Source of the DNA: Akkermansiaceae bacterium
Lineage (GTDB): Bacteria > Verrucomicrobiota > Verrucomicrobiia > Verrucomicrobiales > Akkermansiaceae
Assembly (NCBI GenBank): GCA_025457805.1
Contig: JALOTR010000136.1
Span: 1 to 7,152 of the forward strand
DNA length: 7,152 bases
Direction: 5' to 3'
This document shows, piece by piece, positions 1 to 7,086 of the stretch. Numbering within the stretch: position 1 is the first letter of the stretch; the number at the start of each line of letters is the position of its first letter. A program made the position numbers and the translations under genes. The notes beneath the pieces were generated by a model. That model did not search any database. It had not been told where the DNA came from and saw nothing but the letters and a program-made list of their open reading frames with translations.

Positions 1-45
1 CGCGACGAAGGAAAGGTTTGCGGCGGCGCTCCCTCACGCATAGGG

Positions 46-1347
46 ATGGCGGCGATGTTGAACCGATTCTACGGCGATTTCGATACCGAGCGGCGTTCCG
101 GCCATCAGGACCAAGGCGACTACCGGTCGCCGTTCCAGATCGACCGCGACCGCGTCCTGCACACGCCCACTTTCCGCCGCCTGCAAAACAAGACGCAGGT
201 CTTCTGGAGCGGCGAGTATGATTTCTATCGGACGCGCCTCACCCATTCGCTGGAGGTGGCGCAGATCGGCAAGTCGATCTGTCACTGGCTCAAGTCGCGG
301 CAGGATGGGCCACTGACGGAGGATTTTTTCATCGATCCCGACCTCGTGGAAGCCATCTGCCTCTCCCACGACCTCGGCCACCCGCCCTTCGGTCATGCCG
401 GCGAGCGGACGCTCAACCACCTGATGAAATCGCACGGCGGTTTTGAGGGAAATGCCCAGACGCTGCGCCTGCTCACCGAGCGGATCTTTTCTGCAAAACG
501 CAGTGGCATGGATCCCACGCGGGCATTTCTCGACGGCGTGCTGAAATACAAATCGCTGTGGAGCGAACTCCGCACCAGCACCGGCCGCGAGCCGGAGCAT
601 CATTTCATCTATGACGATCAACAGGCGCATCTCGACTGGGCGATGGGTGGAAATGATTTTCCGTTAGAACTTCCGCCGGGCTCCGTGCGTGACAAGTTCA
701 AGTCCATCGAGTGTCAGGTGATGGATTGGGCGGATGATACGGCTTACTCGCTCAATGATCTATCCGACAGTGCCCGCGCTGGATTTCTTAATATCGAACG
801 CATCGAAGCCTGGGCGGAAGGAGGCGGCCACACCATCGGTGATGGAACGCCGCTCGGCGATCTCATGCGCGCCATCCGCAGGCGGCGTGTGGATCCCTTT
901 GTCGGCAAACGCATCGGCCGATATATCCAATCGACCCACTTGGAAACGGATGTGAATTTCCTCAGCGGAGCCAGCAACCGTTATCACTATCGACTCGCTA
1001 TCGATCCGGATGTCAAAGCCGAGTCCGCATTGTTCAAGAAGCTTGCCTTCGAGGTCGTTTTCCTTTCTCCACAGCTCAAGCAGCTTGAGCACAAGGGCAG
1101 TCGCATGTTGCGGCAGTTATGGGAAGTGCTCGGCGAAAGATATGTCTCCGGCGGCAGCATCGATGGCCAGGATTTCCAGCTCCTCCCAGCAGACACCGCT
1201 GCGGAAATTGCCAGCGCGCCCGATGAACCGGCCCGCGCCCGCCTTGTCTGCGATTTCCTCGCCGGAATGACGGATGGATACGCGGCGAGGACCTACAAAC
1301 GCCTGTTTTCTCCGGATTTTGGTTCGATCGGGGATTTGATCGGTTAG
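46..1347 (+). CDS. dgt: dGTP triphosphohydrolase-like HD-domain protein (dGTPase family)
   Basis: Cytoplasmic hydrolase of the dGTPase family, which splits dNTPs (classically dGTP) into deoxynucleoside and triphosphate and so trims the dNTP pool. The 433-residue length fits the family. Visible motifs: the R-R-L-Q-N-K-T-Q-V-F block at residues 44-53, first HD-domain histidine H67 in R-L-T-H-S-L-E, the H-D pair H108-D109 followed by L-G-H-P-P-F-G-H (110-117), and the distal metal-binding aspartate in D-W-A-D-D-T-A-Y-S at 227-235. The C-terminal block G-M-T-D-G-Y-A-A-R-T-Y (407-417) is also typical of the family. All metal ligands appear intact, so it should be active. The start is uncertain: ATG 46 has no spaced ribosome site, whereas ATG 55 (three codons in) has AGGG at 42-45, nine bases upstream. 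Nucleotide specificity cannot be read from sequence, and regulated dNTPase paralogs are known. It converges on the minus-strand operon with a four-base gap. Confidence 0.93.
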   Translation: MAAMLNRFYGDFDTERRSGHQDQGDYRSPFQIDRDRVLHTPTFRRLQNKTQVFWSGEYDFYRTRLTHSLEVAQIGKSICHWLKSRQDGPLTEDFFIDPDLVEAICLSHDLGHPPFGHAGERTLNHLMKSHGGFEGNAQTLRLLTERIFSAKRSGMDPTRAFLDGVLKYKSLWSELRTSTGREPEHHFIYDDQQAHLDWAMGGNDFPLELPPGSVRDKFKSIECQVMDWADDTAYSLNDLSDSARAGFLNIERIEAWAEGGGHTIGDGTPLGDLMRAIRRRRVDPFVGKRIGRYIQSTHLETDVNFLSGASNRYHYRLAIDPDVKAESALFKKLAFEVVFLSPQLKQLEHKGSRMLRQLWEVLGERYVSGGSIDGQDFQLLPADTAAEIASAPDEPARARLVCDFLAGMTDGYAARTYKRLFSPDFGSIGDLIG

Positions 1348-1351
1348 AGTT

Positions 1352-1474
1352 TCACTCACTCGGCGAAAGCAGGATGCGACTGTAGGAATAATCGCCGTCG
1401 GAGCGCTCCTGATAGGTGCAGGAAATCTGAATGAGACAGATCGCCGCGACGAGGATGAGGAGCGTTTTTCTCAT
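1352..1474 (-). CDS. 40-residue putative lipoprotein, translationally coupled to hpt
   Basis: Small unrecognised protein. Its ATG shares one base with the hpt stop codon (TGATG), the classic arrangement for re-initiation by the same ribosome, and there is no separate Shine-Dalgarno. Residues 2-3 are R-K, followed by a hydrophobic core (residues 5-17, L-L-I-L-V-A-A-I-C-L-I-Q-I) and then S18-C19. This is the layout of a lipoprotein signal peptide with C19 as the lipidated residue. Position -3 is Q where the lipobox normally has L, V or I, so the site is imperfect. The mature part would be only about 22 residues, polar and tyrosine-rich, ending S-P-S-E. The stop is four bases from the dgt stop. 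It resembles the tiny lipoproteins often annotated as hypothetical. It could instead be a single-pass membrane peptide or a chance ORF. The coupling, the signal-peptide order and the snug fit between two genes argue that it is real. Confidence 0.6.
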   Translation of the reverse strand: MRKTLLILVAAICLIQISCTYQERSDGDYSYSRILLSPSE

Positions 1475-2010
1475 CAGGATGTTGCTGACAATTTCAGGAC
1501 TCCTACGAAGGGCAGGTTGCGGTATTTCCCCTGATAGTCGAGGCCATAGCCAACGACGAATTCATCGGCGATTTCGAAACCGACATAGTCCGCCTCCACT
1601 TCTTCGGCGCGGGGTTTGTCCTTGGCGAGAAGTACGGCCGTATGGACGGCGACCGCGCCTTCCTCGATGAGGCGCTGGCGCACGGCGTGGAGCGTGCGGC
1701 CGGTATCGAGGATGTCATCGAGCAGGAGGACGTGGTGGTCCTTCACTTCAGGAAAATGGCGATCCAGGAAATCCACTTTTCCCGAACTCTCGGTGCCGCC
1801 GTGATAACTGGCCACGTTGAGGCATTCGATAATGAGCGGGCGCGGCACGCGGCGGAGCAGATCGGCCGCGAAAACGAGAGCCCCCTTGAGCAGGATGATC
1901 ACCACGAGCGTGCCGCCTGGAAAATCGCGTTCGATGTCCTTGGCCATGCCGTCGAGGCGTTTTTCAATGACGGCTTCGTCGATCAATACCCTCTCGATGT
2001 CGTTGCGCAT
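1474..2010 (-). CDS. hpt: hypoxanthine (guanine) phosphoribosyltransferase
   Basis: Cytoplasmic purine-salvage enzyme that joins hypoxanthine or guanine to PRPP, giving IMP or GMP plus pyrophosphate. The 178-residue length is normal. Motifs in order: L-K-G-A-L-V-F-A-A-D-L at 41-51 (N-terminal loop), the flexible catalytic loop S-Y-H-G-G-T-E-S-S-G-K-V at 68-79, the PRPP-binding motif V-L-L-L-D-D-I-L-D-T-G-R-T-L at 94-107 with the acidic pair D98-D99, and the C-terminal F-V-V-G-Y-G-L-D-Y-Q-G-K-Y-R-N-L-P at 151-167, which holds the purine- and metal-contacting residues. The start is fixed: an in-frame TAA lies 12 bases upstream of ATG 2010 with no other start codon between. No ribosome site is visible. 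It lies 71 bases downstream of the amylase gene and overlaps the small lipoprotein gene by one base. Guanine versus hypoxanthine preference is not predictable here. Confidence 0.96.
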   Translation of the reverse strand: MRNDIERVLIDEAVIEKRLDGMAKDIERDFPGGTLVVIILLKGALVFAADLLRRVPRPLIIECLNVASYHGGTESSGKVDFLDRHFPEVKDHHVLLLDDILDTGRTLHAVRQRLIEEGAVAVHTAVLLAKDKPRAEEVEADYVGFEIADEFVVGYGLDYQGKYRNLPFVGVLKLSATS

Positions 2011-2081
2011 GGATGCGGATTAGAGGGACCGGACGCATTCGCCAAGTTCCAAAATCGGAATTCCTCTTTCGCCAATGCGGA

Positions 2082-5000
2082 TCAAGGCACCAGGGCCACG
2101 CGGAAGAAGCGGCGTGACTCCGAGGGATTGACGGGAACCGATTTCATTGCTTCCAACTGATCCCCGGCCGCAGTGAACTCGGAGCCCTCCACATCCGTCC
2201 AGGAACTGCCCGTGAGGCTTGGACTGGATTGGATGCGATAGGAGCGGCCAGGAAAACAGTTCCACGAAATCTGGAAGTTCCCCACAGTTTTCCCGAATGA
2301 GGTTACCACGAAGCCTTTGTCCGGTTGGAGCCTGTCATAAGTCCCATCCGCATCCTCATCGCGAAGGGCTTCGAGCGGAATTGCCAACAGCTCGCTCGAA
2401 TCCAGATTGCCATTGTCCAGGATCATTGCCGGAGCTTGGGCACCGAGAATCCCGTTGTCCGCCGTTTGATAGGCAAGGGCACTGAGGTGGAGGCGGGTGG
2501 GAAGTGAACCGAATGCCTGTTTCAAATCAATCACACCTTCCATCTGCTCGTTGGCGGTTCGGGCAGATTGCAGAGGGGCACCGTTGCTTTGAAACCAGGA
2601 GATATAACTATTCGAACTCTCGGCGGCGAGAAATGGCGAACCAGGCGGCACCGCAAGATTTCCAGTCTTGCCCCAAGGAGCCGGGGTGGTGGGTGAAGCG
2701 AGGGCGGCATTTCCGACGATGATGAAATGATCGTTTCCAATCGGCCCCGGCGCCCAGGTGGCGACGTAGAGGAGGTCGCCGCGCACGGCGGCGTAGAGGG
2801 TCATTCCGGGATTGGACAAACGATAGGCGGGAAAGTCCGCGATCCCATCCATCACAAACGGAATGGGCTCCGGATCCGGCAGCGGGAGTGCGGAGGTGGT
2901 CGCCTGGACTGATCCCGCGGCATGGGTGGTTCCCGCTGCGTTGCGCGCGGCCACGGTGTAGGCATAACTTGTCGATGGCGTGAGACCGGAGTCATTCCAG
3001 GTGAAGCTGGCGGTCACGCCGATCTCCTCGCCATTTCGATAGATGATATATTCATCCGCCCCGGCAGCCGCAGACCAATCGATGCGGATGGATGTGTGGC
3101 CAGTCGCTGCTGCGGAGAGGCCGGTGGGAGGCGATGGAGGAGGCCCGGGGTCGCCAGCCGGGGTGACGGCAAAATGCCAGTCCTGACCTGAGTTGTTATC
3201 CCATGGCTGCGAGTTCTGCCCTTCCGCATTGCCGGTGAAAACCACATCGAGCACGGTCGTGCCGGGCCAGGCGTTGATCGTGTGAGTCCACTTCCCATCC
3301 GCCAGGGTCATTGCCGGACGAGGCGTCACGCGGTTCTGCCAACCATTGCGCCCGACGTGAAGATATACCTGCGGGGCGGATGCGAGGTTTCGCCCAGCGG
3401 GGTTGTAGGTAATGGTGATCGCCTGGCCGTCGGTGGGATTGGCAGGAGATATGGAAACCACGGGCGATGGCTCGGGAGTTCCGCCACCACCCCCTGCGTC
3501 ATCCTCCACGAACACATGCTGGATTTCGGATTTGTGAAGATTGCCCCGGCTATCAACTGCCTCGATGTAATAGTCGAGCAATTTGCCGCGGAAATTCGCC
3601 ACATTGTCATTGGAGATCCGCGCGAAATAATAGTCGGCCACCTCGTTGGTGGGCAGGAAATAATCGATCTGGGAATTGGAGGCCGCGGCATTGAGGGCGG
3701 CGCGGGTTTTGGGCAGCTCGCGGCGGGTCATGGGGATGGAAATCCATGATCCCACTTCATTGCCACCAGCGAAGGTTTCGTTCTGATTGGATGCAAGCGG
3801 ATTGCTTCCATCTGCATCCACACGGATGCGGACGGAAACGCCGTTGGCGGGGATGCCGGACAAATCGTAGGCGTGGGTCCAGATATAAAACTCCGATGGC
3901 ATTTTCTTGAGGAAACGTTCATCTCCGCCGGGGATGCGGTTGAACCAGCCAAAGGTATATCCTCCGGGATTGTAGGGAAAACGCTGGGGCTTGAGCACGG
4001 TGGGAGCGGTGCGGTCATTGTCGCGCCGGGTCTGGGTCATCCAAGGCAGAAGTTTTTCTACCGCACGGCGGGTGGCGAGACCGGGCTTCACTTCATCATC
4101 ATTGCCAAGGCCGCCATAATAGTTGAAGCCGGAATCGAGACCATGGAGATAGATATGCCATGCGAGTTCGACATCGTTGGGATTGCTCCATGTTCCGTTC
4201 CAATCGTAAGGTGCCTGGATCTTCCATGCCTCCACCGTGCCGCCTTCGTCGCGCAGGACCTGCTCCGCGGTCTCGCACCAGTTCGCCCCGGCCATCAAAG
4301 GGGCATAACTGTAGAACTTGAGCGCGAAGCCCGGCGTTTCCATATCGACCTGGGTGCCGGGATAACGGTTGGTCGCACCGATCGCGGCATTGGCGACCGG
4401 AGGCTCGATCCATTTGAGGAAATAAGGTGATCCATAACACATTTCAGGAAAAATCCATGCACCATCCTCGATATGGGCGTAGGGAGCATTGGCACCGTGG
4501 GCGTTGACAAAGTCCTGCGGCGTGTTGCGGCGATAGCCCGCGTTGTTCGCATCATTGAAAAACTGCGGCGTGGCTTCAAACCAGGAACTCGATCCCCCGC
4601 CCCAGGCGTTGTCGCCATCGGTGGAGGGCATGACGATCACCGGCCTGGACTGCGGCGTGACAAAGGGAGCGATGAATTGCTGGATTTTCCCGATGCCTTC
4701 GTTGGCATAACCAAAACGATAACTCAGCACATCGTCCGATGGCACCGCGATCATGGATTTTTCCGCCCCGGTTTCCGGATTCACATATTTCACCTTGTGG
4801 AGCTGATAGGCATAAGGGGAAACGTTCCACGCGGCATTGCCCGGATTCGGCTCGCCATACCACCAGCCATCCGTGGGTGAAGGCCCGATCTGGTCGGACT
4901 TGTTCGGCGGACTGGAGAAGATATTATAACTCCCTGCCGGATTCGCCTTGGTATTGTAAGTCGGGCAGGTGCGGCTGATGTGATGGCTGGGGACAATGAC

Positions 5001-5693
5001 CCATTCGTAACCTTCATCCGCGAGCACATCGATGATATGGCGGGAAAATGCCATCTCCGTGGGAAAAAAGCCTTTGGAGTGATCGGACAAATTGGCATTT
5101 CCATTCCAGGCTTTCCAGTAGGCCTGCTTGAAGATCTGCACTTCCTTGCGGAGGACCGATTTCGGCAACAGCGGAGCAAGCGAGTGATGATAGGTGAATC
5201 CCACCAGATCGAGCCTTCTTGAACCGGATGGCGTGAACCATCCGCGCGCCTCACGGTTTCCTCCGGCCCAGCCGCCGCCATAGCCGAGCTGGCTGCTTCC
5301 GCCGAGTTGGCGGACACCATCGATGAGTGAGCCTGAATAACTGAGCGCAAAGCCGCCTTCGCTTGCGATCGAGGAAAGCGAATTGCGCGGCCCGCTTTGA
5401 TAGGCGTTCACGCGATCGTGATTTCCGAAGATGTCCGGCAGGTTGTTTTCGGGATGGAAATTGGGGCTGAGGCCACCGTAGTTCTGCCCGGGCTTGAGCC
5501 GGATGGAGTCGCTGGCGTATTGCACGCGGCTGTTTTGTCCGCCAGGATCGGCGGCATTCCATTCGGGCCAGTAAGTGGGCTGGTGATTGTGCCAGAAGCG
5601 CGAAACATGAACGCTCTGGGCGTCGGCGGAAGCGAGGGTGAATCCGAAAGCAAAGGGAATCACCCACTGCGGCAGGAAGCGACAGCAGGACAT
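2082..5693 (-). CDS. secreted GH57/GH119-type alpha-amylase with CBM25-like and FN3 modules
   Basis: Large exported starch-active enzyme, 1203 residues from ATG 5693. Residues 1-25 form a Sec signal peptide, probably cut after A-D-A before Q-S. The catalytic domain spans about 28-600. It has H-N-H-Q-P at 35-39 (GH57 region 1), H-H-S-L-A-P-L-L-P at 169-177 (region 2), F-F-P-T-E-M-A-F-S at 209-217 with E213 as predicted nucleophile, and D-G-D-N-A-W-G-G-G at 359-367 with D359 as predicted acid/base. An unassigned beta-rich domain (about 600-730) and a poly-Gly linker follow. Next are a CBM25-like domain (about 745-842, with N-G-W and P-W-D-N-N-S-G-Q-D-W), an FN3 domain (about 855-934), a domain resembling DOMON/CBM9 beta-sandwiches (about 944-1095), an acidic D-E-D-A-D-G-T-Y-D segment (1112-1120, possible calcium site) and a Verrucomicrobia-style C-terminal domain (about 1127-1203). 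An in-frame GTG at 5729 would add 12 residues ahead of the signal peptide. Preceded by sigma/FecR genes. Exact product specificity (amylase, branching enzyme or glucanotransferase) is inferred. Confidence 0.85.
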   Translation of the reverse strand: MSCCRFLPQWVIPFAFGFTLASADAQSVHVSRFWHNHQPTYWPEWNAADPGGQNSRVQYASDSIRLKPGQNYGGLSPNFHPENNLPDIFGNHDRVNAYQSGPRNSLSSIASEGGFALSYSGSLIDGVRQLGGSSQLGYGGGWAGGNREARGWFTPSGSRRLDLVGFTYHHSLAPLLPKSVLRKEVQIFKQAYWKAWNGNANLSDHSKGFFPTEMAFSRHIIDVLADEGYEWVIVPSHHISRTCPTYNTKANPAGSYNIFSSPPNKSDQIGPSPTDGWWYGEPNPGNAAWNVSPYAYQLHKVKYVNPETGAEKSMIAVPSDDVLSYRFGYANEGIGKIQQFIAPFVTPQSRPVIVMPSTDGDNAWGGGSSSWFEATPQFFNDANNAGYRRNTPQDFVNAHGANAPYAHIEDGAWIFPEMCYGSPYFLKWIEPPVANAAIGATNRYPGTQVDMETPGFALKFYSYAPLMAGANWCETAEQVLRDEGGTVEAWKIQAPYDWNGTWSNPNDVELAWHIYLHGLDSGFNYYGGLGNDDEVKPGLATRRAVEKLLPWMTQTRRDNDRTAPTVLKPQRFPYNPGGYTFGWFNRIPGGDERFLKKMPSEFYIWTHAYDLSGIPANGVSVRIRVDADGSNPLASNQNETFAGGNEVGSWISIPMTRRELPKTRAALNAAASNSQIDYFLPTNEVADYYFARISNDNVANFRGKLLDYYIEAVDSRGNLHKSEIQHVFVEDDAGGGGGTPEPSPVVSISPANPTDGQAITITYNPAGRNLASAPQVYLHVGRNGWQNRVTPRPAMTLADGKWTHTINAWPGTTVLDVVFTGNAEGQNSQPWDNNSGQDWHFAVTPAGDPGPPPSPPTGLSAAATGHTSIRIDWSAAAGADEYIIYRNGEEIGVTASFTWNDSGLTPSTSYAYTVAARNAAGTTHAAGSVQATTSALPLPDPEPIPFVMDGIADFPAYRLSNPGMTLYAAVRGDLLYVATWAPGPIGNDHFIIVGNAALASPTTPAPWGKTGNLAVPPGSPFLAAESSNSYISWFQSNGAPLQSARTANEQMEGVIDLKQAFGSLPTRLHLSALAYQTADNGILGAQAPAMILDNGNLDSSELLAIPLEALRDEDADGTYDRLQPDKGFVVTSFGKTVGNFQISWNCFPGRSYRIQSSPSLTGSSWTDVEGSEFTAAGDQLEAMKSVPVNPSESRRFFRVALVP

Positions 5694-5729
5694 GAGGATG
5701 GGTTTTGGACAATTTCCATATGTCCCCAC
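5691..5729 (-). other. competing start codons of the amylase gene (GTG 5729, ATG 5693)
   Basis: The amylase reading frame is open from a GTG at 5729 and has an in-frame ATG at 5693. Neither has a good Shine-Dalgarno sequence. Starting at ATG gives a compact signal peptide with one arginine, a hydrophobic core and an A-D-A cleavage site. Starting at GTG puts a 12-residue polar stretch (G-T-Y-G-N-C-P-K-P-I-L) in front of it. I prefer the ATG for its textbook signal peptide. The GTG would shorten the gap to fecR from 73 to 37 bases. Confidence 0.5.
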
Positions 5730-5736
5730 GCGACCT

Positions 5737-5751
5737 GAGGTTTAAACCCTC
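5737..5751. promoter_or_regulatory. AT-centred palindrome between fecR and the amylase gene
   Basis: A perfect 10-base palindrome GGTTTAAACC (5739-5748) extends to an imperfect inverted repeat over 5737-5751 with one extra C. It sits in the short gap after the fecR stop, 8 bases upstream of the GTG candidate and 44 upstream of the ATG. It has no loop, so an RNA hairpin is unlikely. A dimeric DNA-binding protein could use it, but a 10-base palindrome can arise by chance. Confidence 0.2.
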
Positions 5752-5766
5752 TTTCCTACAACAAGC

Positions 5767-7086
5767 TCAGCCACCGGTCCGAATCTGGAGAGACTGCACC
5801 GACAAGGCAGCGCCAGAGGAAGCACCGAGGCGGATCTCATCAAACCGAAGGCCGGCAGGAAGCTTGCCTTCGCAGAACGGCGCCTTCAGGGGAACCGATC
5901 CTTCATGGAGCGACACAGCGCCGCTTCGGGCATCATAGCGAAGCGTGACCTCGCGAGGCCCGATGACCGGACTCTCGGGAAGAATGACCGGAACGCGTTG
6001 TTTGACATCCAGCGACCAGGTGGGACGCGTCCCGAATGAGTCACCAAAAAACAGCATTTCCTTGCCACCACTGAAGAAGCTCATTCCAGCCCAACCATCC
6101 GTGTGAAACTCGCCAGCAGAGGTCTTCGCGACATCGATGGTGGCGAGAAGAACCGTCGCATCATCGGCGGGCTGTGCCTGCTTGAGCCGGCAGTATGCGG
6201 TGAAATTCGCGCCTTCCAACAATTGCGCGCCGATGGAGGGACTTCCGAAATCGATCCTCCAGTCCTTCGCATCAAAAGGAACGTTGAATACGGTTTGAAA
6301 GCGCCCCAGCCCCCTTGGGAACGACGCACCGTTGGCTGGAATCACTTCGAGTTTTCCCGCAGCATCCACTTGTAGCGCATCGCCTTCTGTTAGATTGGCC
6401 GCAGCGCTGGTTCCGGTGGAAGTCACACTCACACTGCCTTGCGTCACATGGATTTGATCCGGCCCTTCTGGCAGGACTTCCATGCCGAATTCGGTGCCGG
6501 AATCCAAAGCTGTCATTCGCGGGGTGGTGACCTTGAGTGCGAGGCTCGATCCGCCGCGATGGAAAAATCCCCTTCCGCGATTGAGCGCCATTTCTGTTTC
6601 AGAAACAAAGGTCAGTTCGGCTGGGCCCTCAATCACCGCCGTGACGGAAGGCTCCAGCGAAACACCGGCGCGGCCCTGTCTTAGCGAGAGATGGCTGCCT
6701 TTTGAAACTCCCGTCGCTCCCCCAATCGGACGGGAATCACCCTCGATTTGCCAAACGGCATCCACGGAAAATGTCAGAACCGCCACATCGTCCGCCGCCA
6801 TCTTTTCCCATGGCCGGAACCAGAGGGCAAGCGATGTCAGAACCACCACGGCAGCAGCCACAAGAACGAGGCCCGCCTTGTGGAATCGTCCCCTGCCCCC
6901 GGAATCGAGTTCTGCAAAACCACCCTCAAACTCCTCGCTCAAGGCATGATGGATATGCGCATAACCTTCATAGAGATCCGCAAGGTCGGGCTCCTTGCGA
7001 AGACGCTCTTGAAATGCGTCGAATTCCTCGCGGCTCACATCGCCATCGAGTGTCTTCTGAACAAGCAGGTGATCCGCTTTTTTCAT
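5767..7086 (-). CDS. FecR-family anti-sigma/sensor protein with extra C-terminal beta-rich domain
   Basis: Single-pass inner-membrane regulator of 439 residues, predicted to hold the adjacent ECF sigma factor and release it on a periplasmic signal. Residues 1-65 form a soluble cytoplasmic part starting K-K-A-D-H-L-L-V-Q with a helical acidic/basic pattern, as in FecR-type sigma-binding regions. Residues 71-90 are a clear transmembrane helix followed by R91. The periplasmic FecR domain covers about 130-245, with the core T-P-R-M-T-A-L-D-S-G-T-E-F at 188-200 and I-H-V-T-Q-G-S-V-S-V at 212-221. Residues about 262-439 form a further beta-rich domain, which I think resembles the LamG/concanavalin-like modules fused to FecR in Verrucomicrobia and Planctomycetes. 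The domain assignment is inference. The ATG lies inside the sigma stop codon (ATGA), so the two are translationally coupled. The next gene downstream is the secreted amylase, suggesting starch or its breakdown products as the signal. Confidence 0.85.
   Translation of the reverse strand: MKKADHLLVQKTLDGDVSREEFDAFQERLRKEPDLADLYEGYAHIHHALSEEFEGGFAELDSGGRGRFHKAGLVLVAAAVVVLTSLALWFRPWEKMAADDVAVLTFSVDAVWQIEGDSRPIGGATGVSKGSHLSLRQGRAGVSLEPSVTAVIEGPAELTFVSETEMALNRGRGFFHRGGSSLALKVTTPRMTALDSGTEFGMEVLPEGPDQIHVTQGSVSVTSTGTSAAANLTEGDALQVDAAGKLEVIPANGASFPRGLGRFQTVFNVPFDAKDWRIDFGSPSIGAQLLEGANFTAYCRLKQAQPADDATVLLATIDVAKTSAGEFHTDGWAGMSFFSGGKEMLFFGDSFGTRPTWSLDVKQRVPVILPESPVIGPREVTLRYDARSGAVSLHEGSVPLKAPFCEGKLPAGLRFDEIRLGASSGAALSVQSLQIRTGG

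Noticed and set aside
34..630. 198-codon open frame on the minus strand opposite dgt
   Set aside because: It is antisense to the strongly conserved dgt gene, shows no recognisable motif, and is expected by chance in GC-rich coding DNA.
2011..2081. Possible promoter or terminator between the amylase gene and hpt
   Set aside because: The best -35/-10-like pair (TTGGCG and TCTAAT) is weak, about 15 bases apart and almost abutting the hpt ATG. The only hairpins have 4-6 base stems with no U-tract, and the EcoRI-like GGAATTCC palindrome is short.
1642..2160. 172-codon plus-strand open frame opposite hpt
   Set aside because: It runs antisense through the conserved PRPP-binding motif of hpt and into the amylase 3' end, with no family resemblance.
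2082..2300. PEP-CTERM or LPXTG-type sorting signal at the amylase C-terminus
   Set aside because: There is no P-E-P or L-P-x-T-G motif and no terminal hydrophobic helix with basic tail; the protein ends F-F-R-V-A-L-V-P.
3873..4430. 185-codon plus-strand open frame inside the amylase gene
   Set aside because: The opposite frame is an unbroken multidomain protein with catalytic motifs; this one is Gly/Ile-rich shadow sequence.
4790..5350. 186-codon minus-strand open frame overlapping the amylase catalytic domain in another frame
   Set aside because: Ser/Arg/Pro-rich composition typical of a shifted frame of a GC-rich gene; no motifs.
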